From Bacteroidota bacterium (lineage in GTDB: Bacteria > Bacteroidota > Bacteroidia > Flavobacteriales > Flavobacteriaceae): 7,203 nt of DNA. This document shows positions 1-6,787 of the stretch, piece after piece. A model generated the notes under the pieces. It saw only the letters and a list, made by a program, of their open reading frames with translations, had not been told where the DNA came from and searched no databases. Position numbers and translations under genes: made by a program. The DNA lies in contig JAHZIZ010000291.1 of NCBI GenBank assembly GCA_022601215.1, positions 1 through 7,203 of the forward strand. The letters are read 5' to 3'. Each line of letters opens with the position of its first letter. Position 1 is the stretch's first letter.

Positions 1-376
1 CTATTTCGATACCCTGATAGTATACATCGGGGTTTGCTTTGGTTACATAAGTTCCAACCAAACCTACGCCACTTCCAATTTCTAAAACTGAGTTGGTCTT
101 ACCGTTAAGCACATGCTTTTTAATCAAACGTGATCTATTGTGCCCAACGCTTACAGCATCACCACTTTTTAATAACTCAAACTCATTTACGGAATGTCTT
201 GCATAACTACTTCCCAAGGAATTATATAAATCGTCATACGTCTTTATAAATTCTTCTTGAGTAAATTGGGTTAGGCAAAAAACAAAACCACAATCCCGAC
301 AACGTCCAAGATTGTATTTTTTATTCTCCATGGTCACTGCTCCATCACACAACTTACAGTGGTTATATTCGTTCAT
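1..376 (-). CDS. SAM-dependent methyltransferase with N-terminal zinc-ribbon-like motif (3' end outside window)
   Basis: Translating the coding strand from an ATG at 376-374 gives an uninterrupted frame of 125 codons to the window edge, beginning MNEYNHCKLCDGAV. Two Cys pairs, C7-x2-C10 and C26-x2-C29 (the second in GRCRDCGFVF), form a small zinc-ribbon-like head. A YDDLYNS segment (47-53) follows. SAM-binding motif I is VLEIGSGVGLVG (97-108), and GIEI (122-125) is the probable acidic residue of motif II. This Cys4-plus-Rossmann layout is common among class I methyltransferases that modify sugars or small molecules in polysaccharide and natural-product clusters. It could O-methylate a sugar of the glycan, but C- or N-methylation, or a radical-free decarboxylative relative, cannot be excluded without the C-terminus. 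The start codon lies inside the end of the GT4 gene, a 14-nt overlap, and the Cys motif beginning at residue 7 supports this start. Confidence 0.8.
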   Translation of the reverse strand, partial: MNEYNHCKLCDGAVTMENKKYNLGRCRDCGFVFCLTQFTQEEFIKTYDDLYNSLGSSYARHSVNEFELLKSGDAVSVGHNRSRLIKKHVLNGKTNSVLEIGSGVGLVGTYVTKANPDVYYQGIEI

Positions 377-1502
377 TCAATAAAGTATTGTAAAAAGCGA
401 TGTTCTTATTTAGAATGCGCTTTAGATTATAGGTTTCTTTTACTTTTTTTCTTGCGGCCACTCCTAATTGCCTAGCTTCTTCTGGATTTTCAATACACCA
501 AATCATTTTTTCTGCTATATCATTAGGAGAATACACATCACATAATAAGCCTGTTTTACCATGCTCTATTGTCTCTGGACCAGGTCCATATTTTGAGAAT
601 ACAACAGCCTTTTCTAACAACATAGCCTCAATAGAGACAAGACCTTGAGTCTCCATATGAGATGGGAAGATACAAAAAGATGCCGCTGCATACTTTGCAT
701 CTAGCTCGTTTCTGGGAACACTTCCCCTAAAATGAACTTGTTCAAAGTATTCAATTGCTAGTTCCTCCTTTAGCCTATCTAAGTATAAAACACCATCTGG
801 ATAAACCCAGTTCAAACGACCATATAGTTCCAATTCTTTATTAGGGTATTTATCTCTAACTAACTTAAACGCTTGCAATAACTGCCGCACCCCCTTTTTT
901 TCACAAATAGTCCCTGCAAAAAGCACTCTATCATTTTGTGCCACAACATCGGGTATTGGGACGTTCGTATCAATAGCAGATGCAATAACAGAAATTGGCT
1001 TTCCGTGATAACTAAGGTATTTTTGAGTATGTGATTTCACATACTGGGAAATAGCAATAAAGGCATCCGCTTTTTTGAATGAGCGATATTCTATAATCCC
1101 TTTGCGTTTATTAATTCCTCTTTTTTCTGCTTCCGCAAAAAAATGATGTCCCCCATGTAACCTAATAATTTTCTTCGCTGGATGCCTTTTCGAGATAAAA
1201 GCCAATCCGCCTTCCGCAGATTCTATTATATCGATAGGCGTTCCTTGGTGTATAGACTTTAATCTAGCATTGAGACGCTTTGAATTGATCCAAAAGTTAG
1301 GCAGTTTCGAAGTGTTTTTTGGTAAACGTATAATTCGCACACCTTCATCATCTATCTCAATTTCTTCATTGGAATTACCCACTCCTAACACTGTGACCAT
1401 ATGACCATCCTTCACCAAACCCCTACCAATAGTTTGTAGAAACACTCCTACACCTCCAGTGGCCCATAGCGCATACTCTCCAGATAAATAAACAATGTGC
1501 AT
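363..1502 (-). CDS. Glycosyltransferase family 4 (GT-B, retaining)
   Basis: This 379-residue enzyme has the full GT4 layout. The N-terminal donor/acceptor half has the glycine-rich loop TGGVGVFLQTIGRGL (15-29) and IIRLHGGHHFF (112-122). The C-terminal half begins at RVLFAGTICEKKGVRQLLQAF (192-212), continues with VHFRGSVPRNEL (256-267), and ends in the catalytic EX7E element METQGLVSIEAM, with Glu284 and Glu292. The usual Phe of E-x-F-G is Gln286 here. KTGLLCDVYSPNDIAEKM (316-333) is the family's following motif. No signal peptide is seen, so it should work at the cytoplasmic face, transferring a sugar to a growing lipid-linked glycan. The donor cannot be deduced. The ATG start lies 2 nt after the preceding stop, and its 3' end overlaps the start of the methyltransferase gene by 14 nt. 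Confidence 0.9.
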   Translation of the reverse strand: MHIVYLSGEYALWATGGVGVFLQTIGRGLVKDGHMVTVLGVGNSNEEIEIDDEGVRIIRLPKNTSKLPNFWINSKRLNARLKSIHQGTPIDIIESAEGGLAFISKRHPAKKIIRLHGGHHFFAEAEKRGINKRKGIIEYRSFKKADAFIAISQYVKSHTQKYLSYHGKPISVIASAIDTNVPIPDVVAQNDRVLFAGTICEKKGVRQLLQAFKLVRDKYPNKELELYGRLNWVYPDGVLYLDRLKEELAIEYFEQVHFRGSVPRNELDAKYAAASFCIFPSHMETQGLVSIEAMLLEKAVVFSKYGPGPETIEHGKTGLLCDVYSPNDIAEKMIWCIENPEEARQLGVAARKKVKETYNLKRILNKNIAFYNTLLNERI

Positions 1503-1504
1503 TT

Positions 1505-2515
1505 CTATTCTTTTAGATGTTGAATAAGGGTTCTAAAGAACGCTTCTTTTCTTAAATAATTCTGCCATAAGACTCTATTGCTGGATTGAATTTCTTTCAA
1601 TTCAATATCAGATTTGGACTGATGAAATTGAACCAGTTTCATTGGCAACTGTGAAATCTCTTGCTCCTCAATAATGAGGGCATGTTGTTCCCATGGAATG
1701 GTATTTTCAAAAGGCAATTTCCCATTAGTATTTACTAAAACTGGAATACGTCCCATGGCCAGAGTTTCGTACAAACGCACCGAAAAATTTCCTGTGCCTC
1801 TCATACAGAAAGTATACATATTGTCATGAACATTCTGGTAAAACTCGAGAGTCGTCCTTTCTTTTTGGTCTTGGCTCACAGCACCAGCTCTATATTGTTT
1901 TCTATAGATAAAATTTGTCGTAATTCCTGAATACTTCGTCAAGGCTTCTAAATAGTTATATCGTTTTCTACTGGATGGATAAAAAGATTGTAAATCCGAA
2001 TAGTCATTGCCACGTATCCTATTAAAATTCCCTTTTGCCCAGAGCGCAAACTCCTTTAACCATTTTATCAATGTTCCATTCGAGTGGCCAACAAAACCTA
2101 TTGTGGGGTTATTAATCTTATCCAATACAGAAAACGACATGCCTAGCTTATCATAAGGATCTCCAATAAAAGGAGGCATGATGAAAGTTTTAGGATTCAT
2201 TTTAGACGCAAAGCCACCTAATCTAACTGTTGTTATATGAGGCTCTTTAAAAGTCATTCCATAATCACTACCGGAGAACAATAATAGTTGTTTACCCGAT
2301 TCCTTAACTCGTTGTGATAAGGCTTCAAAATCCAATTTTTTCCCATGTAAGAATAAGTATTGAATATTTATAGGAATCACTACCCAATCTGCAGCCTCAA
2401 AATTCAGCACCATTTTGAACTCACCTGAAAGCGTTTCTAGCACTTCCAAGAGCGGAAAACGATGCCCCTTTACAGCATCTATAGACAATCCTTCAGCTAA
2501 AAATAATGAGATCAT
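1505..2515 (-). CDS. Exostosin-like (GT47-type) glycosyltransferase
   Basis: The 336-residue protein contains a C-terminal block reading FCMRGTGNFSVRLYETLAMG (236-255), then RIPVLVN (256-262) and a downstream IPWEQHALI (273-281). This is the arrangement that defines the exostosin domain, where an R-G-x-x-N/D-x-S-x-R-x-x-E core sits in the nucleotide-sugar-binding half of the GT-B fold. Glu250 is the likely conserved acidic residue. Earlier elements include PTIGFVGH (137-144) and the YRKQYRAGA segment (204-212), also reminiscent of exostosins. Unlike animal exostosins it has no transmembrane anchor, as expected for a cytoplasmic bacterial glycan-assembly enzyme. Its donor sugar is unknown; bacterial relatives occur in polysaccharide clusters. 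The ATG overlaps the upstream stop by 4 nt (ATGA), and its TAG lies 2 nt before the next ATG. Domain call is good; substrate is open. Confidence 0.75.
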   Translation of the reverse strand: MISLFLAEGLSIDAVKGHRFPLLEVLETLSGEFKMVLNFEAADWVVIPINIQYLFLHGKKLDFEALSQRVKESGKQLLLFSGSDYGMTFKEPHITTVRLGGFASKMNPKTFIMPPFIGDPYDKLGMSFSVLDKINNPTIGFVGHSNGTLIKWLKEFALWAKGNFNRIRGNDYSDLQSFYPSSRKRYNYLEALTKYSGITTNFIYRKQYRAGAVSQDQKERTTLEFYQNVHDNMYTFCMRGTGNFSVRLYETLAMGRIPVLVNTNGKLPFENTIPWEQHALIIEEQEISQLPMKLVQFHQSKSDIELKEIQSSNRVLWQNYLRKEAFFRTLIQHLKE

Positions 2516-3927
2516 ATGTCTAGGAGTTGTTTCGCTATTAATCTAGAGGATTCTGATAAAGGATGTCGTACAATACGCTCCATCCATTCTTGACGATCGG
2601 GCCCTACTGTTTCTGGTTGTTCCAAGGCCTTCTTTATTTGAGATATCAAGGCTTCCTTATTCTCGACCCATCCTACGGGCTCAAGACCATCCATGCTTCG
2701 AAAATGCTGATAATTATATGTTTTATGTACGGACCAATCTTTGTTCGTGACTGGATCGTATTTATAGTACAAACAAGGTTTGTTGTATACGGCAAAGTCG
2801 TGTGCCATTGTGGAGCCTAAATTCAGCACTAAATCACAATGTTTCACCACATTCACTAAAAGTGAAATATCTTCTTTTTTTGGAAAAACAGCTCCCCAAT
2901 TATCGGTATTACTCACCCAAATAGGATCAATTGCGGTAATAATATCTCCATACTTTTCTAGTACTTCATCATAGCGATTGCTATAATCTACCGGGCACTT
3001 TCTAAATACAATATGTACATCGTGATCAAGTTTCATCGCCGCCTGAGCAACATCTTCTAAATAGGCAGGGTCATAAGGAGACGTCTTAATATCATCACCA
3101 CTAAAACAAACCCAGCGTTTATTTATATCCAGGTTGTATTGCTTTGCGAAATGCTCTCGAGATTCTTGCAGTCCATTATTTGCATAAAATTCGAATTGCG
3201 GACTTCCTGTAATCACTACATTCGTTTGGGGAATCTCCGGATATAAGTCTTTTAGCTGTTCTTTCATTAATGAAGACCAAACTACATATGTATCTGCCCA
3301 AACTCCAAGACTCGCCTTTGGAGTATTATCCCAAGAATAAATGCAAGTTATTACTTTAATCCCAAGTTCTTTTGCTGCCAAACAAATAGGCATTAAGGCA
3401 TACACTCGCTGATGTGTTATAAATAGTACATCAGGGCGTTCCTCTAGTAGCGCCTTCTTATAAAAATCTATAACCTGTCTTGACCAGGCATTTCGTGCCC
3501 GTTTCTCAAAACTCAAGATGCTATCATACTTTCCAGAAACAAGCTGTCCTACTATTTGAGGTAATTTTTGAAATAATCTACGCTTACGAGTCTTTGGTCT
3601 AAAATTCCAATTTGACTGTAATACGGTTGGATTATCGTACAGAGCAGCAGTTCGTTTTAGTCGTGCAAACCTTGCCGATTCTCTATAAAACCTCGTTTTG
3701 AAGGATTCCTTCTCTAATGTAATGTGTTTATAGTTAAAATGGGTATTATGTATCGTTGCTACTTCATCAATGGCATCTTTACTCAAGGTCGTCCATACCG
3801 TAAAACTGCATTTCGATTTTAATTGAGTAATCAAAGAAGAATATAAATAATTACGCACACCTACACCGTCTGGCACTAAAAACAATACCTTTTTGGTCTC
3901 TATATTATTGGTATTTGAGGTATTCAA
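2512..3927 (-). CDS. GT-B-like glycosyltransferase of unassigned specificity
   Basis: This 471-residue protein shows no signal peptide or membrane segment. It opens with a Rossmann-type strand VLFLVPDGVGVRNYLY (14-29). The first half continues to a linker region around FITHQRVYALMP (169-180) and VITCIYSWDNTPKAS (192-206). The second half starts near NVVITGSPQFEFY (236-248) and carries DLVLNLGSTMAHDFAVYNKP (365-384), a typical nucleotide-binding loop of GT-B-fold transferases and CDP-glycerol-transferase-like proteins. A basic stretch at 108-117 (NFRPKTRKRR region) could favour membrane association. I recognise the fold, not the exact family. Adjacency to neuA makes it one candidate for the transferase that uses the CMP-nonulosonate, but this is contextual only. 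The start is TTG 2 nt after the neuA stop. The stop overlaps the next ATG as ATGA. The first internal Met lies near residue 179, far too late to be the start. Confidence 0.72.
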   Translation of the reverse strand: MNTSNTNNIETKKVLFLVPDGVGVRNYLYSSLITQLKSKCSFTVWTTLSKDAIDEVATIHNTHFNYKHITLEKESFKTRFYRESARFARLKRTAALYDNPTVLQSNWNFRPKTRKRRLFQKLPQIVGQLVSGKYDSILSFEKRARNAWSRQVIDFYKKALLEERPDVLFITHQRVYALMPICLAAKELGIKVITCIYSWDNTPKASLGVWADTYVVWSSLMKEQLKDLYPEIPQTNVVITGSPQFEFYANNGLQESREHFAKQYNLDINKRWVCFSGDDIKTSPYDPAYLEDVAQAAMKLDHDVHIVFRKCPVDYSNRYDEVLEKYGDIITAIDPIWVSNTDNWGAVFPKKEDISLLVNVVKHCDLVLNLGSTMAHDFAVYNKPCLYYKYDPVTNKDWSVHKTYNYQHFRSMDGLEPVGWVENKEALISQIKKALEQPETVGPDRQEWMERIVRHPLSESSRLIAKQLLDI

Positions 3928-3939
3928 ACTTAAAAATTA
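3925..3939 (-). promoter_or_regulatory. TTG start of the GT-B gene, coupled to the neuA stop
   Basis: On the coding strand the neuA TAA (3932-3930) is followed by GT and then TTG AAT ACC. In the frame of the downstream gene an upstream TAA occurs at 3939-3937, leaving only TTT TTA AGT before the TTG, so no ATG start exists. No Shine-Dalgarno sequence is evident. Initiation therefore probably relies on ribosomes terminating on neuA, which would also tie the yield of this transferase to neuA translation. Confidence 0.65.
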
Positions 3940-4625
3940 TGTTCTTTCAAAATGGCTTCAGCTTTTTGCCAATCTGCCATCGTATCAATGTTTACAGAGG
4001 TTTCGGGATGTAAGACCATATATGAAATAGTAGCACCAAAAAAAGACTGTCGTTTGAGCAACACATCCGTTTTTGTAATATAAATAGCTCCATCCCTTAT
4101 ATAGGCTTCAGGTAATTCTTGACGCCGTTTTATAATCTCTTTCTCTCCAGTGGCAATTTTCAAGCCCCCATCCTTGGGCATAAATACCCAATGCGGATTG
4201 TAATGACTAGGCACCTCCTGTACTGAAATGAGGCTATCATTTCCTTCATTTTTAAACTTTTCAATAGCAGTATCAATATCTTCGGAAGTGCGAAACGGAG
4301 TGGTCACTTGCAGCAGGCAAACTGCATCATAATGCTGTCCCTTCTGGGCAAGAAATTGAACAGCATGTTGCACCACCTCTAAGGATCCGGCAGTATCTGA
4401 AGCTAATTCTGCTGGACGAATAAAAGGTACAGAAACACCTAATTCCTTAGCCATATTTATTAAAGTAGCATCTTCAGAAGAAAAGACAATAGTGTCTAAT
4501 AAACTAGCGCCAAGAGCTGCTTCAACCGTATACTCCAACAAGGGTTTACCCCCTAGTTTCTTTCGGTTTTTGTAAGGAATTCCCTTACTCCCTCCCCGAG
4601 CTGGTATGAGTCCGAGTATCTTCAT
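3930..4625 (-). CDS. neuA: CMP-N-acetylneuraminate (acylneuraminate) cytidylyltransferase, NeuA family
   Basis: This 231-residue enzyme activates the nonulosonic acid with CTP to give the CMP-sugar donor for glycosyltransferases. The diagnostic nucleotide-binding signature IPARGGSKGIPYKN is at 7-20. It is followed by KPLLEYTVEAAL (27-38), the VFSSED strand-loop (47-52), RPAELASDTAGS (70-81), LLQVTTPFR (104-112), RDGAIYI (177-183) and SVNID (210-214). In characterised CMP-sialate synthetases the last motif is usually DID, with both aspartates binding magnesium; here the first is Asn and Asp214 is kept. Length matches single-domain bacterial NeuA, with no fused esterase domain. The ATG shares its A with the neuC stop (TAATG), and the next gene begins 2 nt after its TAA. 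Specificity among Neu5Ac, legionaminic and pseudaminic acid cannot be read from sequence alone; the neuBC partners favour a sialic-acid-like sugar. Confidence 0.94.
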   Translation of the reverse strand: MKILGLIPARGGSKGIPYKNRKKLGGKPLLEYTVEAALGASLLDTIVFSSEDATLINMAKELGVSVPFIRPAELASDTAGSLEVVQHAVQFLAQKGQHYDAVCLLQVTTPFRTSEDIDTAIEKFKNEGNDSLISVQEVPSHYNPHWVFMPKDGGLKIATGEKEIIKRRQELPEAYIRDGAIYITKTDVLLKRQSFFGATISYMVLHPETSVNIDTMADWQKAEAILKEHNF

Positions 4626-5785
4626 TAATACGAAATCGTTTTGTGGAAACGCAGCTCAATGGTGGCCAAAATATTGGCTATTTGATGGCCACTATTCCCA
4701 TTTCCATAAATGGCACTTTGGGTTGCGGTGGGTGTATTTATTTGTGTTTGAATAGCCTTTTTAATTGCTTCCGTTTCATAATCTACATCGATTACGTTAT
4801 CCCCTCGAAGTCTTCTGTTTTGCCGACTTCCAATATTAACTACTGGCACTCCCAAAAAAGAGCATTCTCTTATTCCAACACTGCTATTTCCTATCAAACA
4901 TTTACTATTTACTAATAGCTTCAGAAAGTCATCTGGTTCCATATTTTTAAAGAAACGAATGTTTGTAGGGTTATGCTCTTCTCTATAAGAACGAATTCCA
5001 TTGGATGTTCCATCCGCACCTGCGTCTACATTTGGCCAAAACCAAAACGTAGGGATATCAAGCGCATCTACAACACTCAAGGTTTTTTTTACATCAATTT
5101 TAGCTTGATCGTATTCCGTAGTAACTGGATGTTGCATGACTACAATATAATCTTCATCTGCCGAAAACAACGCACCGACACCGCCGTACTTTTCAATCGG
5201 ATTAAAATCCAATCTAGGATTTTCTGAGATGCCCGCAGCTAAATCAATGGAAGGACATCCTGTATTAAACACATAATTTTCGTCCTCTCCCATTTTTACC
5301 ACCCGTTGTTTGGCATCTTCTGAAGTTACGAAGTGAATATCGGCGAGCTTAGTATTTGCATGACGCACCTTTTCATCAATGTTACCAGTAACTTCCCCAC
5401 CCTGTAGATGGATAAGAGGTATATTTTGATACGCTGCAGCAATGGAAGTGGCAATGGTTTCAAAACGATCTGCAATAGTAAGCACGGCATCGGGTTCCAG
5501 ATTATAAAACACATTGGCCAACTCCATTACCCCTAAACCCGTAGTTTTTGCCATGGCCGTTTTATTTTCCCCTTCCAACACCATAAAAACTTTCTCATTT
5601 ATCGTAAAGCCATCTTTTTCGATAAACGTAACAGCATTACCATATCTATCCAAAAGAGCGGATCCCGCAACGACCAACTGCAGCTCCAGATCCGGATGAT
5701 TTCTAATCGCCATCAAAGCAGATTTCACCCTACTGTAAGAGGGTCTAGCCGTGATTACGGCACATATTTTTCTTTTCTTACTCAT
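4625..5785 (-). CDS. neuC: UDP-N-acetylglucosamine 2-epimerase (hydrolysing), NeuC family
   Basis: The 386-residue cytoplasmic enzyme should convert UDP-GlcNAc to UDP and N-acetylmannosamine, the substrate of the NeuB encoded just upstream. It has the GT-B-like epimerase layout. The N-terminal Rossmann half starts ICAVITARPSYSRVK (7-21) and has the family's acidic motif as ADRFE (105-109), followed by QGGEVTGNIDEKVRH (128-142). The C-terminal half has MQHPVTTEY (217-225), whose His219 aligns by position with the catalytic-site histidine of WecB-type enzymes, and the uridine-nucleotide-binding GNSSVGIRE (299-307). Length is normal for the family. The ATG start lies 3 nt after the neuB stop, and the TAA stop overlaps the neuA ATG by one base, so translational coupling is likely. 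If the pathway made legionaminic acid, the same fold could act on UDP-diacetylbacillosamine (LegG), but the genes making that precursor are not in view. Confidence 0.92.
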   Translation of the reverse strand: MSKKRKICAVITARPSYSRVKSALMAIRNHPDLELQLVVAGSALLDRYGNAVTFIEKDGFTINEKVFMVLEGENKTAMAKTTGLGVMELANVFYNLEPDAVLTIADRFETIATSIAAAYQNIPLIHLQGGEVTGNIDEKVRHANTKLADIHFVTSEDAKQRVVKMGEDENYVFNTGCPSIDLAAGISENPRLDFNPIEKYGGVGALFSADEDYIVVMQHPVTTEYDQAKIDVKKTLSVVDALDIPTFWFWPNVDAGADGTSNGIRSYREEHNPTNIRFFKNMEPDDFLKLLVNSKCLIGNSSVGIRECSFLGVPVVNIGSRQNRRLRGDNVIDVDYETEAIKKAIQTQINTPTATQSAIYGNGNSGHQIANILATIELRFHKTISY

Positions 5786-5788
5786 AGG

Positions 5789-6787
5789 TTAGTCAATATC
5801 ATCTTCGGTTAAAAAATCCCACTGCTTAAGATCTTTGTTGATTTTCTTACCTAAAATTGTTTCAAATTGTGAAGCGAGAATCCCGTAACCTTTGGGCTTC
5901 TTTGCTTCTAAATCGTCAAAGGTGAGCACATATCCTTTTGGAAGTGACTTATTAACCGCCAGCGATTTTTCGAATATATTTTTTAGCGTATCAAACGCCT
6001 CATTGTTTGTTTTGTCAATAGGATGCTCCAGGGCAATAGTAATATCATTTACACTAGCAACCATCTCTTTAGCTTCCTCTATTGTTAAAGACGAAGCTAC
6101 ATCGGGACCAAATTGCTCTTTGCTGAATACAACATGAAATTCTAGAATTTGAGCTCCCAAAGCTACCGCCGCTATTCCTGTTGCAATTTTCGCTGAATGA
6201 TCAGAAAAACCTACTGGCACTCCATAGCGTTCTTTTAGTTCAGCAATGACATTTAAGCCATATTGTTCCGGAAGCGTTGGATAACTTGTAGTACATTGTA
6301 GTATTGAAAAAGTCGCATTGTGTTTCTTCAAAAAGGAAACAGTTTCATCCAATTCGGACAAAGAACTCATCCCACTCGAAATGATAATTGGCTTCCCTGT
6401 GGTAATGATTTTTTTGAGCAGTAAAAAGTTGTTCACTTCTCCGCTCCCCACTTTGTAAATCTCAACTCCAGCATTTTCTAAAATGTCAACAGCGCTATTA
6501 CTAAAAGGGCTTGACATAAAAGTGAGCCCCACTTCTTTACAATGATTCCCTATATCAATCCACTGTTCTTGGGTGAACTCCATTCGTTTCCAGTACTCAA
6601 ATCGAGTAGTATCCTGCTTCGAAAATTTCACGCGAAAAGGCTCATAAATGCTGCTTTCAGCTTCCGCAATATGCGTCTGAAACTTTATGGCTGTCATCCC
6701 CGTTTTTGCCACAGCGTCTATATATGCATGAAGCATTCCTAGGCTTCCATCATGGGCTTGTCCTATTTCGGCAATAGTCGTAATCAA
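5789..6787 (-). CDS. neuB: N-acetylneuraminate (nonulosonic acid) synthase, NeuB family
   Basis: This 332-residue protein should condense phosphoenolpyruvate with N-acetylmannosamine or a related hexose to give a nine-carbon sialic-type acid in the cytoplasm. Family motifs run in order: AEIGQAHDGS (6-15), KFQT (35-38), SSPFS (92-96), KVGSGE (112-117), PIIISSGM (133-140), QCTTSYPT (164-171), GFSDHS (193-198), and LEFHVVFSKEQFGPD (215-229). By family knowledge, His197 and His218 are the likely metal ligands of the TIM-barrel. A short C-terminal SAF/antifreeze-like domain occupies about 274-332. The AEIGQAH and EFHVVF versions differ from the AEIGxNH and EKHF of the best-known NeuB and LegI enzymes, which suggests a separate subfamily. 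The start is TTG at 6787-6785: an in-frame TAA lies nine codons upstream and no ATG intervenes. neuC follows 3 nt downstream. Neu5Ac is the simplest product given the neighbours, but legionaminic-type acids are not excluded. Confidence 0.93.
   Translation of the reverse strand: MITTIAEIGQAHDGSLGMLHAYIDAVAKTGMTAIKFQTHIAEAESSIYEPFRVKFSKQDTTRFEYWKRMEFTQEQWIDIGNHCKEVGLTFMSSPFSNSAVDILENAGVEIYKVGSGEVNNFLLLKKIITTGKPIIISSGMSSLSELDETVSFLKKHNATFSILQCTTSYPTLPEQYGLNVIAELKERYGVPVGFSDHSAKIATGIAAVALGAQILEFHVVFSKEQFGPDVASSLTIEEAKEMVASVNDITIALEHPIDKTNNEAFDTLKNIFEKSLAVNKSLPKGYVLTFDDLEAKKPKGYGILASQFETILGKKINKDLKQWDFLTEDDID

Noticed and set aside
2563..2974. Two overlapping plus-strand open frames of 85 and 64 codons
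   Set aside because: They lie antisense inside the GT-B-like gene, whose protein motifs are clear. Their translations have no recognisable domain and no upstream initiation signals.
2512..3927. GT-B-like gene as another UDP-GlcNAc 2-epimerase or a CDP-glycerol glycerophosphotransferase
   Set aside because: It lacks the epimerase GDR-x-E and GGExTG motifs, and the C-terminal loop only loosely resembles CDP-glycerol transferases. It is left as an unassigned GT-B-like enzyme.
4643..5699. Plus-strand open frames and a 62-codon minus-strand frame within neuC
   Set aside because: neuC is intact with family motifs throughout. These are out-of-frame shadows with low-complexity or nonsensical composition.
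5892..6742. Plus-strand open frames of 81 and 66 codons inside neuB
   Set aside because: They are antisense to the conserved neuB coding sequence and show no family similarity.
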